Shown here one piece after another: positions 28,053-36,908 of a stretch of DNA of 64,000 bases. The stretch lies in contig NZ_CANMIW010000003.1 in the NCBI RefSeq assembly GCF_947498005.1, positions 434,001 through 498,000 on the forward strand, written 5' to 3'. The stretch comes from an uncultured Winogradskyella sp. Lineage in GTDB: Bacteria > Bacteroidota > Bacteroidia > Flavobacteriales > Flavobacteriaceae. The notes below the pieces were generated by a model, which saw nothing but the letters and a program-made list of their open reading frames with translations, ran no database searches and was not told where the DNA came from. Made by a program: the position numbers and the translations under genes. The stretch's first letter is position 1. The number at the start of each line of letters is the position of its first letter.

Positions 28053-29948
28053 TTAGCCCTTTAACCAAGCTGATTTTAATGCTTTTTGACTTTCAGTTGC
28101 GTTTTCATCATCCATCAATTTCTCCTCAGATGCATACGCTTTGGTTAACGTTGCTTTTATTAGAATTGGCTTTCCATCACGTTCTAAGTCCATTGTTATT
28201 TCTTGACCTTCTTGCCACCCAAACATACCACCAATAACACCTTGCGCATTAGCTAACGTTAAATCAGTTCCATTCACTTTCTTAATTACATCTCCAGCTA
28301 AAACACCTTGCGATTTCCAGAACGAATTCTTCTCAACCATTGGAGAAAAGAAAATGATACCTTTTTCTTGATCTCCATCAAAGATCACATTTTGGCCTCC
28401 TGCAAAAATATAGTTCGTTTCTACTTGAGATGCTCCCATTTTTAAACCTGCCATTGCAAAAAATTCTTCGTAATTAATTGGCACATCTCCTTCTACATGC
28501 GTTTTTAAAAATTCACCAACACTTGGGTAGGTCATTGCCGTAATTTCTGCAATCAATTTATCATCTTCAAAAGGCTTTTCTTTTCCATATTTTGCAGATA
28601 ATTCTTTCATTAGAGAAAGCATACTTCTGTTTCCATCACTTTCTTTTCGCATTAAAATATCAATACACATACCTATTAATGCGCCTTTCATGTACACATT
28701 GTAATACTGATCAGCGTATGGTTCCTCTAATACGTTTTCACTCATAATGGTAAAACTCATAGCATCATCTAAACGCGATCTAGAAATATTTATTTTAGAC
28801 TGCATTGTGTTAAAAAATGTTGCCTCATCAACTAATCCTTCAAATACTTGAAAGTGTTGTGCAAAATATTCTGTTACACCTTCATACATCCATAAATGCT
28901 TAGAAAATGTAGGTTTGTTATAATCAAAGTAATGTACATCTTCAGAATGCACAGATAATGGTGTTACAATATGAAAAAACTCATGTGCAACAACATCAAT
29001 CATTGATGCTTTTAAAGCTTCTAACGGACTGTTTTCACTAAATACAACCACTGTAGATGTATGATGTTCTAACGCTCCAAAACCTTTTGGCGACGTTTCA
29101 TCTCCTCGCGACAAATACACATAAATATCATATCGTGGTGTACTGTTTACATCCCCTAAATAGCTCTTTTGAGCTTCCATCATTTTGTAAACTGTTTCTT
29201 TTAAGCTTGCTGCAGTATGTTTTCCTGTAGGCGAATAAAGACTCAAAACAATTTTAATATCGCCAACCATAAATTCTTCAACATCTAATTTTCCATACAT
29301 CATTGGGTTGTCTGTTATATCAAAATAACGTTGTGCAAAATAACTACTCGTTATAACCGTTCCGTTATCGCTAGACTTTACACCTTTATCTTCTAAAGCA
29401 GACGTTCTAGCAAAATTTGCTGGTCCTGTTACATCTAAAGCATATTGATTATTCTTTAAAGAATCAAAATAACCTATAAAACCATGAAGATTTAAAACAT
29501 AATTTTCTTCTTCAATATTAGTACCTGCTGGCGAAAAAGGTTGCTCTCCTCCTATACCACCAGTAGTTTCAATATCAAATGTATCGTTTACATAATATTG
29601 AATTTTATCTAATTTAGTTGCATCTGCAATAGTCCAAGTATTAGTATCTACCTTAGTTACTGTTAACTCATTTCCTTCATAATCTAAAGCTTTAAAGTCA
29701 TCAACATACTTACCAAAGTCACTAACGGAATAGGTTCCTTGTACCACTCTTGGTAATCTATAAGTTACTGTTTCGGTTGTAAAACGACCTGGATTTATTG
29801 TTACAGGTACTCTATCATTATCTACAGCTGTTAAATCTAATGCTGTAACAATAGGATTGCTAATTGCTAAATCATCTACCGTTGGTTTTGCAGATCCACA
29901 ACCTACCAAAACAACACTTAAGCCAAGTATGGCTAAATAATTCTTCAT
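28053..29948 (-). CDS. M61 family peptidase lipoprotein with PDZ domain
   Basis: 631 residues. Lipobox LVGC places Cys17 as the lipid anchor. The central zinc peptidase domain has HEFFH (residues 322-326) in DVVAHEFFHIVTPL, with the third ligand glutamate likely in MYEGVTEYFAQH about 30 residues later. An N-terminal beta domain precedes it and a C-terminal PDZ-like domain (about 535-605: GVLAGDVIKKVNGTDL) follows. This order is that of glycyl-aminopeptidase-like M61 proteins. It probably degrades or processes peptides in the periplasm or at the surface. Confidence 0.93.
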   Translation of the reverse strand: MKNYLAILGLSVVLVGCGSAKPTVDDLAISNPIVTALDLTAVDNDRVPVTINPGRFTTETVTYRLPRVVQGTYSVSDFGKYVDDFKALDYEGNELTVTKVDTNTWTIADATKLDKIQYYVNDTFDIETTGGIGGEQPFSPAGTNIEEENYVLNLHGFIGYFDSLKNNQYALDVTGPANFARTSALEDKGVKSSDNGTVITSSYFAQRYFDITDNPMMYGKLDVEEFMVGDIKIVLSLYSPTGKHTAASLKETVYKMMEAQKSYLGDVNSTPRYDIYVYLSRGDETSPKGFGALEHHTSTVVVFSENSPLEALKASMIDVVAHEFFHIVTPLSVHSEDVHYFDYNKPTFSKHLWMYEGVTEYFAQHFQVFEGLVDEATFFNTMQSKINISRSRLDDAMSFTIMSENVLEEPYADQYYNVYMKGALIGMCIDILMRKESDGNRSMLSLMKELSAKYGKEKPFEDDKLIAEITAMTYPSVGEFLKTHVEGDVPINYEEFFAMAGLKMGASQVETNYIFAGGQNVIFDGDQEKGIIFFSPMVEKNSFWKSQGVLAGDVIKKVNGTDLTLANAQGVIGGMFGWQEGQEITMDLERDGKPILIKATLTKAYASEEKLMDDENATESQKALKSAWLKG

Positions 29949-29979
29949 GTTTAAATTTTTAATTTTTTTATAAGACCCA

Positions 29980-29987
29980 CAAATCTA
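29980..29987 (-). promoter_or_regulatory. Promoter -7 box of the M61 peptidase gene
   Basis: On the minus strand TAGATTTG matches TAnnTTTG, 31 bases before the start at 29948. Confidence 0.55.
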
Positions 29988-30033
29988 CAATGTGTTACTA
30001 TTAAAAACCTAAAGGTTTTGTTAAATTCGCAAT

Positions 30034-31041
30034 ATGTCACAACCTTTAGTTAGTATTTTAATTCCCTTTAAAAACACAGAAGCCTTTATTGCTGAGTGTA
30101 TTCAGTCCGTTTTACATCAGACTTACAACAATTGGGAAGCTATTTTTATTGATGATAATTCCGATGATAAATCGTACAAAATAGTCCAAAATTATACTAA
30201 AACAGATTCTAGACTTAAAGTTTACAAGAATAATAACTCAGGAATTATAGAAGCCTTAAAAACGGCCTATTCTAATAGTTCTGGCAGCTATATTACCAGA
30301 ATGGATAGTGATGATATTATGACACCTATCCGACTTGAAACAATGGTTGCTAATCTTGAAGCCCATGGCAAAGGACATTTAGCCGTTGGCCAAGTTAAAT
30401 ATTTTAGAGCAGACGGACTTAGTGATGGTTTTGCGCGTTATGAAACTTGGCTGAATCAACTGACAATTACAGGTTCTAATTATTCTGAAATTTATAAAGA
30501 ATGTGTCATTCCATCACCTTGCTGGATGCTTAGTAGAGAAGATTTTGAAGCTTGTAACGGATTTAACTCTGAGATTTATCCTGAAGATTACGATTTAGCA
30601 TTCCGGTTTTATAAGGCAAAATACGCCTGTATTCCTTGCAATAAAGTATTACTGCATTGGCGAGATTACAGTACAAGAACTTCAAGAACCCACGAGCATT
30701 ATGCAGAGAATTCCTTTTTAGACCTAAAAGTGAAATACTTTTTAGAATTGAATTACGATGCCTCTAGACCATTAGCCATTTGGGGCGCAGGACACAAAGG
30801 AAAAACCTTAGCCAAAATATTATTGACACAACAGATTCCGTTTTATTGGATATGCGATAATCCAAAGAAAATAGGAAAACATATTTACGACCAAGAGCTC
30901 TATAATTTTGATTATTTAGCTGAACTTAAAAACCCTCAAAGTATTGTAACTGTTGCCAACACCAAAGCACAAGAAGAAATAACTCAGTATTTTGAAACTC
31001 AAAAGATGCAATCGATGATTGATTATTACTTTTTCTGTTAA
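30034..31041 (+). CDS. Family 2 glycosyltransferase with C-terminal Rossmann-like domain
   Basis: 335 residues. The GT-A domain (1-230) begins LVSILIPFKNTEAFIAECIQ and has DDNSDD and the metal-binding ITRMDSDDI motif. From about residue 245 there is a second domain starting PLAIWGAGHKGKTLAKIL, a glycine-rich nucleotide-binding turn seen behind some GT2 enzymes. There is no signal or membrane segment. It is likely involved in surface glycan synthesis; donor and acceptor are unknown. It stands alone between the M61 gene and a REP-doublet element. Confidence 0.88.
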   Translation: MSQPLVSILIPFKNTEAFIAECIQSVLHQTYNNWEAIFIDDNSDDKSYKIVQNYTKTDSRLKVYKNNNSGIIEALKTAYSNSSGSYITRMDSDDIMTPIRLETMVANLEAHGKGHLAVGQVKYFRADGLSDGFARYETWLNQLTITGSNYSEIYKECVIPSPCWMLSREDFEACNGFNSEIYPEDYDLAFRFYKAKYACIPCNKVLLHWRDYSTRTSRTHEHYAENSFLDLKVKYFLELNYDASRPLAIWGAGHKGKTLAKILLTQQIPFYWICDNPKKIGKHIYDQELYNFDYLAELKNPQSIVTVANTKAQEEITQYFETQKMQSMIDYYFFC

Positions 31042-31163
31042 ATTTCTCAGAAGCTGAACGAGGTTATCTCTAATGATTATTTATATTTGAACAATGCCGA
31101 CCTGCTAGGTTTTTGAAACATAATTATTCGTAAGAATATACTATTTTCAACGGTCTAACGTCG

Positions 31164-31264
31164 CACCTCTAAAGTCCCCTCAAGGGGACAATTAATAAAA
31201 AAAATCTTTCAGTTTTTTTTATTCGCAATAGTGAGACTGTCCCCTTGAGGGGACTTTAGGGGTG
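31164..31264. repeat. REPIN-like inverted repeat element (family A, doublet)
   Basis: Two 27-base arms, 31164-31190 and 31238-31264, are reverse complements with one mismatch (26/27). Each arm holds its own small palindrome, GTCCCC-TCAA-GGGGAC. The 47-base spacer is AT-rich. It fills much of the gap between the glycosyltransferase and BatA genes. A single arm with matching flank recurs at 49464-49510, so this is a dispersed, non-coding repeat family and not just a terminator. Confidence 0.85.
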
Positions 31265-31321
31265 TAAACAAATGAAAAATAAAGCATCAAAAGTTTAAAA
31301 ACAAACAGATAACAACAACGC

Positions 31322-33247
31322 ATGCAGTTTAAAAATCCCGAATTACTTTACGCACTTTTTCTGCTGGTTATTCCTATTCTTATACATTTATTTCAGCTTC
31401 GTCGTTTTCAGAAAGTTGAATTTACCAATGTTAAGTTTTTAAAGTCTGTAAAGCTACAAACACGTAAAAGTTCTCAGTTAAAAAAATGGATTACGCTTTT
31501 TACGAGAATGCTACTTTTAGCTTGTGCTATCATTGCGTTTGCACAACCTTATATACCAAATACAGAAGCGTTTAATGAAACTCAAGAAACCGTTATTTAC
31601 TTAGACAATTCCTTTAGTATGGAAGCCACTGGCAGCAACGGAACCTTACTTAATGCATCCATACAAGATATTATAAATACATTGCCAGAAGATGAAAAAA
31701 TTAGTCTTTTCACTAACGATAAAACCTTTAGAAACACAACCGTTAAAGCCTTAAAAAACGATTTAATTCAATTAACATATTCACCAAACCAACTTAACTA
31801 TGATGCGGTTTATTTAAAAGGAAAACAGTTATTCTCTAACACAGGTACTTCAACAAAGAATTTAGTTTTGGTGTCTGATTTTCAGCAAAAAGGCAATCTT
31901 TTAAATTTTGAAAAAGATTCTACGGTTCAACTAAAATTAGTGCAACCAAAATCGACATTGGTTTCCAACATTAGTATAGACAGCGTTTATGTTTCTAATT
32001 CTACTTCTGAAACTTTAGATTTAAACGTAAAATTATCTAACCAAGCGGAACCAGTTGACAACGTTACCATTTCTTTATTTAATGATGATGTGTTACTTAC
32101 AAAAAGCGCAGTGTCTATAGATGACGATGCAGAAACCATTTTTACAATTGCCAACAATAAAGCCATTAATGGTAAAATAACAATTGAAGATGCAGGTTTG
32201 CAATATGATAACACCTTCTTCTTTAATATTAATACAAAACCAAAAATTAAAGTTTTAGCGATTAACGAAACTGCAGATGATTCGTTTCTAAATCGGATTT
32301 ATACTGAAGATGAATTCGACTTTAAAAGTTTCAAATTAAACGCACTTAATTTTAATTTAATTCCTGAACAAAACCTTATTATTCTCAATGAATTAAACAA
32401 CATTTCTAATGCTTTAAAAACAGCCTTAATGGGGTTTAGAAATGATGGTGGTAAATTATTAATTATTCCCTCAAGTAAAATTGATTTAAATTCTTATAAT
32501 CAAACACTTAAAAACTTAAATATTAGTGCTTTTTCTAACCGAAATACGAATAAAAAACGGATAACAAGCATCAATTATAATCATCCACTTTTGGCTAATG
32601 CATTTTACTCTAAAGTGACTAATTTTCAATATCCAAAGGTTGAAACATCATATAGTTTTGCTTCAAATTCTAATAACGTTTTATCTTACGAGAATGGTTC
32701 GCCTTTTTTAGTTGGAAACATTAATACTTACGCTTTTTCTTCAGCAATAAATTCTGATAATTCAAACTTTAAAAATTCACAATTAATTATTCCTGTGTTG
32801 TATAATTTAGGCTTACAGAGTTTAAAATTATCGCAATTGTATTACACTATTGGCCAACCCAATTCTATTGCTATTCAAACAACCATTGGACAAGATGATA
32901 TATTAACTTTAGATGCTAAAGAAACTTCTGTAATTCCGCTTCAAAAAACATATAGTAAATCGGTTGTTATAGAAACTGACGATTTCCCAAATGTAGCAGG
33001 AATTTTAAACGTTAAGAACAAAGAAAACGTTCTCGAAAACCTCAGTTTTAATTACAACAGAGCAGAAAGTAACCTTAATTATTACGATTTAAATGCTTTT
33101 ACTGAAACAGATGTAGAAACGAGTTTAGCAACCACAATTAATAATATAAAAAGTGACACAAGTATTAATGCGTTATGGAAATGGTTTGTTATTTTTGCAT
33201 TAATATTTCTAATAATTGAAATGTTACTTCTAAAATATCTTAAATGA
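31322..33247 (+). CDS. BatA/von Willebrand A domain membrane protein
   Basis: 641 residues. The N-terminal BatA domain is a membrane helix with the typical KNPELLYALFLLVIPILIHLF start, followed by RRFQKVEF and a second helix near residues 58-77. Next comes a von Willebrand A-like domain (TVIYLDNSFSME, with the DxSxS-type metal site partly kept as DNSFS). A long beta-rich periplasmic region follows and one helix closes the C-terminus. Family members sit in the Bat aerotolerance loci of Bacteroidota. The 3' end overlaps the next gene by 4 bases (ATGA), so the two are translationally coupled. Confidence 0.88.
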   Translation: MQFKNPELLYALFLLVIPILIHLFQLRRFQKVEFTNVKFLKSVKLQTRKSSQLKKWITLFTRMLLLACAIIAFAQPYIPNTEAFNETQETVIYLDNSFSMEATGSNGTLLNASIQDIINTLPEDEKISLFTNDKTFRNTTVKALKNDLIQLTYSPNQLNYDAVYLKGKQLFSNTGTSTKNLVLVSDFQQKGNLLNFEKDSTVQLKLVQPKSTLVSNISIDSVYVSNSTSETLDLNVKLSNQAEPVDNVTISLFNDDVLLTKSAVSIDDDAETIFTIANNKAINGKITIEDAGLQYDNTFFFNINTKPKIKVLAINETADDSFLNRIYTEDEFDFKSFKLNALNFNLIPEQNLIILNELNNISNALKTALMGFRNDGGKLLIIPSSKIDLNSYNQTLKNLNISAFSNRNTNKKRITSINYNHPLLANAFYSKVTNFQYPKVETSYSFASNSNNVLSYENGSPFLVGNINTYAFSSAINSDNSNFKNSQLIIPVLYNLGLQSLKLSQLYYTIGQPNSIAIQTTIGQDDILTLDAKETSVIPLQKTYSKSVVIETDDFPNVAGILNVKNKENVLENLSFNYNRAESNLNYYDLNAFTETDVETSLATTINNIKSDTSINALWKWFVIFALIFLIIEMLLLKYLK

Positions 33248-34497
33248 ACGCACTCATAAAATCTGCAACCATCGTTGATTCTAAAAGTGATTTTCACAAT
33301 GAAACGGTTGATATTTTAATTGAAAAAGGTCGTATTTCCAAGATTTCAAAACGCATATCCAATCCCAATAATTACAAAGAAATTAAACTAGACAATTTGC
33401 ATGTTTCGCAAGGTTGGTTTGATAGTAGTGTATCTTTCGGCGAACCTGGTTATGAAGAACGCGAAATCATTAGTAACGGTTTAAAAACTGCTGCCAATTC
33501 TGGTTTTACTGCTGTGGCCTTAAATGCCAATTCTAATCCTGTAATTGACAGTTATGCAGACATTACGTTTGTAAAATCTAAAGCACAAGATAATGCCGTT
33601 AGCCTCTATCCTATTGGTGCTTTGACACAAGGCAGCCAAAGTGAAGATTTAGCGGAGTTGTTTGATATGACTAATGCTGGCGCTGTCGCTTTTTACGATT
33701 ACCAAAAGCCAATTTGCAATCCTAACTTAATGAAAATTGCATTGCAATACGCGAGTAATTTTGATGGTTTAGTATGTTCTTTTCCTCAAGAATCTAAAAT
33801 TTCTGGTCTTGGTGTTGCCAACGAACATATTAATAGTACCAAATTAGGTCTAAAAGGAAATCCGGCTTTAGCGGAAGAATTGCAAGTCGCAAGAGATTTA
33901 TTTTTGTTAGAATATACCGAAGGCAAACTACACATACCAACAATTTCTACAGCAAAATCAGTAGAATTGATACGAGCAGCGAAAGCTAAAAAGTTAAATG
34001 TAACCTGCAGTGTGGCTGTCCACAACCTTATGTTTACAGATGACGTTTTACATAGTTTTGACACCAACTACAAAGTATTGCCACCTTTAAGAACACAAAC
34101 AGATTGTGATGCCTTAGTTGAAGGTTTAAAAGACGGCACTATTGATATGGTTACTACTGACCATAACCCAATTGATATTGAAGACAAGAAGATAGAATTC
34201 GATTATGCTAAATACGGAACTATTAGTTTAGAATCTGCTTTTGGAGCGTTACAAACGTTATTTACAACTAAGAAGACAATTAGTCTTTTAACCCAAGGAA
34301 AATCGAGATTTGGTGTTGCTGAATCTACATTAAATGAAGGCGAATTAGCCGATTTAACTTTATTTAATCCAGATACTTCTTATGAGTTTAGTAAAAGCGA
34401 TATTACCTCTCGCTCTAAGAATTCTATGTTTTTAGGAACTGAATTAAAAGGGAACACTTATGGCATTATTGCCAACAATAAAATTGCTTTAAAATAA
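33244..34497 (+). CDS. Dihydroorotase-like protein lacking key metal ligands
   Basis: 417 residues with the dihydroorotase (PyrC, class I) fold. The metal-binding Asp-x-His-x-His motif reads D60-S-S-V-S in GWFDSSVSFGEPG, so both histidines are serine. The later HxxH-ST motif reads HIPTIST with one histidine lost. The motifs VAVHNL and TTDHNP keep a His and the catalytic Asp. It is probably not an active dihydroorotase; an assembly partner for aspartate transcarbamoylase, like the inactive PyrC-prime proteins, is possible. It is coupled to BatA upstream and overlaps the next gene by one base. Confidence 0.85.
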   Translation: MNALIKSATIVDSKSDFHNETVDILIEKGRISKISKRISNPNNYKEIKLDNLHVSQGWFDSSVSFGEPGYEEREIISNGLKTAANSGFTAVALNANSNPVIDSYADITFVKSKAQDNAVSLYPIGALTQGSQSEDLAELFDMTNAGAVAFYDYQKPICNPNLMKIALQYASNFDGLVCSFPQESKISGLGVANEHINSTKLGLKGNPALAEELQVARDLFLLEYTEGKLHIPTISTAKSVELIRAAKAKKLNVTCSVAVHNLMFTDDVLHSFDTNYKVLPPLRTQTDCDALVEGLKDGTIDMVTTDHNPIDIEDKKIEFDYAKYGTISLESAFGALQTLFTTKKTISLLTQGKSRFGVAESTLNEGELADLTLFNPDTSYEFSKSDITSRSKNSMFLGTELKGNTYGIIANNKIALK

Positions 34498-34829
34498 TGG
34501 ATAAAAATACAATAGACGAAGGCAAAACTTTAGGTTTAGTAGCTTACTTAACTTTATTTGGTACGTTGATTGCCTTTTTTATGAACCAAGACAAAAAGAA
34601 TCCGTTTACGGCATTTCATATAAGACAAGGATTAGGCTTAGGTATTCTTTATATGATTATTGCTTTTCTTGTCAGTAGTATGGATAGCATGATGGTAAGC
34701 ATGTCTTTTTGGATTTTCTTTTCAATTTTATATTTCTATGGTTTAATAGGAGCTATTTCTGGAAAGATGAATAAAATTCCATTAATTGGAGATGTGTTTC
34801 AAAATGTATTTAAATCCATTGGTCAATAA
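34497..34829 (+). CDS. Small membrane protein, DUF4870/Tic20-like
   Basis: 110 residues with about three to four hydrophobic helices (TLGLVAYLTLFGTLIAFFM, an amphipathic FHIRQGLGLGILYMI helix, and FWIFFSILYFYGLIGAI). The motif KNPFTAFHIRQGLGL is typical of DUF4870-type proteins. Function is unknown. Its start overlaps the stop of the dihydroorotase-like gene by one base, and the esterase follows two bases later, which marks an operon. Confidence 0.78.
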   Translation: MDKNTIDEGKTLGLVAYLTLFGTLIAFFMNQDKKNPFTAFHIRQGLGLGILYMIIAFLVSSMDSMMVSMSFWIFFSILYFYGLIGAISGKMNKIPLIGDVFQNVFKSIGQ

Positions 34830-34831
34830 TT

Positions 34832-35476
34832 ATGTCTAAACTACACTATATCACAAGACCTTCTTCTTTAAAAGAAAACGCACCACTTTTAATTATGTGC
34901 CATGGTTACGGAAGTGACGAAAATGATTTATTTTCTTTTGCTTCAGAATTGCCAGAAGAATTAATGGTAATTTCTTTAAGAGCTCCTTACGCTATGCAAC
35001 CATATGGAAATGCATGGTATGCTATAAATTTTGATGCTGATAAAGGAAAATGGAGTGATAACGAACAAGCTAAAGAGTCAGTGGATAAAATCGCCGAATT
35101 TATAGATTATGCTTGTAATACCTATGCTGTGGATTCTAAAAATGTAACCTTATTAGGATTTAGTCAAGGGACTATTTTAAGCTATGCTGTGGCACTGACG
35201 TATCCTGATAAAATTAGAAACATTGTGGCTTTAAGTGGTTATGTTAATGAAGATATTATACCTAAATCAATAAATAAAGCAGACGTTTCTCATCTTAACT
35301 TCTTCTGTTCTCATGGTTCTGTAGACCAAGTCATTCCGGTAGATTGGGCACAGAAAGCGCCTGTGTTTTTAAAAGCTTTAGATATTAATCATGTGTATTC
35401 TGAATATCCTGTAGGACATGGTGTTGCACCTCAGAATTTTTATGATTTAAAAGATTGGTTAAAAAACCATATTTAA
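34832..35476 (+). CDS. Alpha/beta hydrolase, phospholipase/carboxylesterase family
   Basis: 214 residues of the esterase family PF02230. The nucleophile is Ser111 in LLGFSQGTILS, the oxyanion HG motif is MCHGYGSDENDL, and the acid and histidine are in GSVDQVIPVDWA and YPVGHGVAPQNF. There is no signal peptide, so it is cytosolic. It is the last gene of the BatA operon. The natural substrate is not known. Confidence 0.9.
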   Translation: MSKLHYITRPSSLKENAPLLIMCHGYGSDENDLFSFASELPEELMVISLRAPYAMQPYGNAWYAINFDADKGKWSDNEQAKESVDKIAEFIDYACNTYAVDSKNVTLLGFSQGTILSYAVALTYPDKIRNIVALSGYVNEDIIPKSINKADVSHLNFFCSHGSVDQVIPVDWAQKAPVFLKALDINHVYSEYPVGHGVAPQNFYDLKDWLKNHI

Positions 35477-35548
35477 TCTGAAATAATTAGGTTTGAAAAC
35501 GCACATAAATCACTAATTACAATAAGTGTATACTCTGAATCTCTGAAA

Positions 35549-36055
35549 CTAATTAACTGATGGATACATTAAATACTCTACCAATTTGTATTTAAGCTGA
35601 TTTTGTTCATCAATCTCGTAACTCACAAAAATTTCGCCCCAAAATTCGCCGTCCGTGAAATTAGCAATAATCCATTTGTGATTTAAAACTCTAATTTTAT
35701 TAATTAAAAGTTTAGATTCCGTCATAGAAACGTAAGGCACTATAGGATGGTCATCACCTTCGTAGTCATTCATATTATATAATCCCTCTATGATTGCAGG
35801 AATCAATTTCTCTGTATCATAACCTTGTGCTTCAAAATATGTCAATGCATCCTCATTGCCATCAATATTAAAATAACTCATTTCAAAATTTTGCTCCTCC
35901 ATCGCTTTAATGGTCGCTTCACTCTCTTTAAGTTGCGATTTCACTTTAACAATATCTACCTCATATTTATCTAATATGTTTTTAGAATTTACATATTGAA
36001 AAATGAGCAAAAGCACAGTGAAAATGAATAAATACATTAAAATTTTATTCTTCAT
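35549..36055 (-). CDS. Membrane-anchored protein of unknown function
   Basis: 168 residues. One N-terminal helix (about 5-22) anchors it, followed by a short coiled-coil (about 30-57, KVKSQLKESEATIKAMEEQ). A compact alpha/beta domain ends the protein (GEIFVSYEIDEQNQLKYKLV). I do not recognise the family. It begins two bases after the stop of the metallo-hydrolase gene on the same strand, so both are co-transcribed. Confidence 0.75.
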   Translation of the reverse strand: MKNKILMYLFIFTVLLLIFQYVNSKNILDKYEVDIVKVKSQLKESEATIKAMEEQNFEMSYFNIDGNEDALTYFEAQGYDTEKLIPAIIEGLYNMNDYEGDDHPIVPYVSMTESKLLINKIRVLNHKWIIANFTDGEFWGEIFVSYEIDEQNQLKYKLVEYLMYPSVN

Positions 36056-36057
36056 AT

Positions 36058-36819
36058 CTATATTGAAATTTGTAAGTTATCGTAAGCTAAAAAAACGTTT
36101 TTTGGTAAGTTTTGTTGTACATCATCATGAAAACCCAAATAATGACTCACATGTGTTAAATAAGCTCGTTTAGGTTTTACTTTATCAATAAACTCTAAGG
36201 CTTCCGCTAAGTTAAAATGTGAAATATGTTCTTTAATGCGTAGAGCATTAATCACTAAAACCTCTAAATTTTGAAGTTTCTCCATTTCTTCATCACTCAC
36301 CGTTTTCATATCGGTTAAGTATGCAAAATTATGAAATCGATAACCAAAAACCTGAAGCTTATAATGCAAACCTTCAATAGGCATAACATTAATATTACCC
36401 GCTAAGAAAGGCTCATTTTTTACATAATGCTTTGTAACACTTGGTACACCAGGATATTTTTTACCAGTAGTAAAAATATAATCAAAACGTTTTTCTAAGG
36501 ATTCAAAAACGCGTTGATGCGCATATAAGTCTATATCGCCTTGTCTAAAAAAGAAAGGGCGAATATCATCTAAACCCATTGTATGATCTGCATGCTCGTG
36601 TGTAAAAATAACGCCATCGATTTTCGCTACTTGAGCACGTAGCATTTGCTGCCTAAAATCTGGTCCGCAATCAATAACATATGTGAAATTATCCCATTCT
36701 ACCAAAACAGATACACGTAAGCGCTTATCTTTTGGGTTATCACTTAAGCAAACAGGATGATCACTTCCTATGATAGGAATTCCTTGTGATGTGCCTGTCC
36801 CTAAAAATGTAATTTTCAA
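36058..36819 (-). CDS. MBL-fold metallo-hydrolase, PhnP-like phosphodiesterase
   Basis: 253 residues. The zinc motif HxHxDH is His74-x-His76-x-Asp78-His79 in IFTHEHADHTMGLDDIRPF, with the later His in YLTHVSHYLG. The opening KITFLGTGTSQGIPIIG and the DDIRPF continuation are typical of the PhnP/phosphoribosyl cyclic phosphate phosphodiesterase group, though the phn operon itself is absent. The substrate in this organism is unknown. The start is a TTG at 36819, the only codon giving the conserved N-terminus. Confidence 0.88.
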   Translation of the reverse strand: MKITFLGTGTSQGIPIIGSDHPVCLSDNPKDKRLRVSVLVEWDNFTYVIDCGPDFRQQMLRAQVAKIDGVIFTHEHADHTMGLDDIRPFFFRQGDIDLYAHQRVFESLEKRFDYIFTTGKKYPGVPSVTKHYVKNEPFLAGNINVMPIEGLHYKLQVFGYRFHNFAYLTDMKTVSDEEMEKLQNLEVLVINALRIKEHISHFNLAEALEFIDKVKPKRAYLTHVSHYLGFHDDVQQNLPKNVFLAYDNLQISI

Positions 36820-36836
36820 TGTAAATTGGTTTAAAA

Positions 36837-36844
36837 CAAAAATA
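36837..36844 (-). promoter_or_regulatory. Promoter -7 box of the MBL-fold gene
   Basis: Minus-strand TATTTTTG matches TAnnTTTG, about 18 bases from the TTG start at 36819. It is divergent from the promoter at 36855-36884. Confidence 0.5.
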
Positions 36845-36854
36845 AACTTATTTT

Positions 36855-36884
36855 TTTGTTTGCAATAGTAAATTAATACCTTTG
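36855..36884 (+). promoter_or_regulatory. Promoter (-33 TTTG and -7 TACCTTTG)
   Basis: A -33 box TTTG (36855-36858) is followed 18 bases later by a -7 box TACCTTTG (36877-36884). This is the best full Bacteroidota promoter in the window. The TTG at its end is the start of the longest ORF; the ATG at 36909 is the probable real start. Confidence 0.7.
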
Positions 36885-36908
36885 CGAAAACGATGTAATC
36901 CCAATTCT

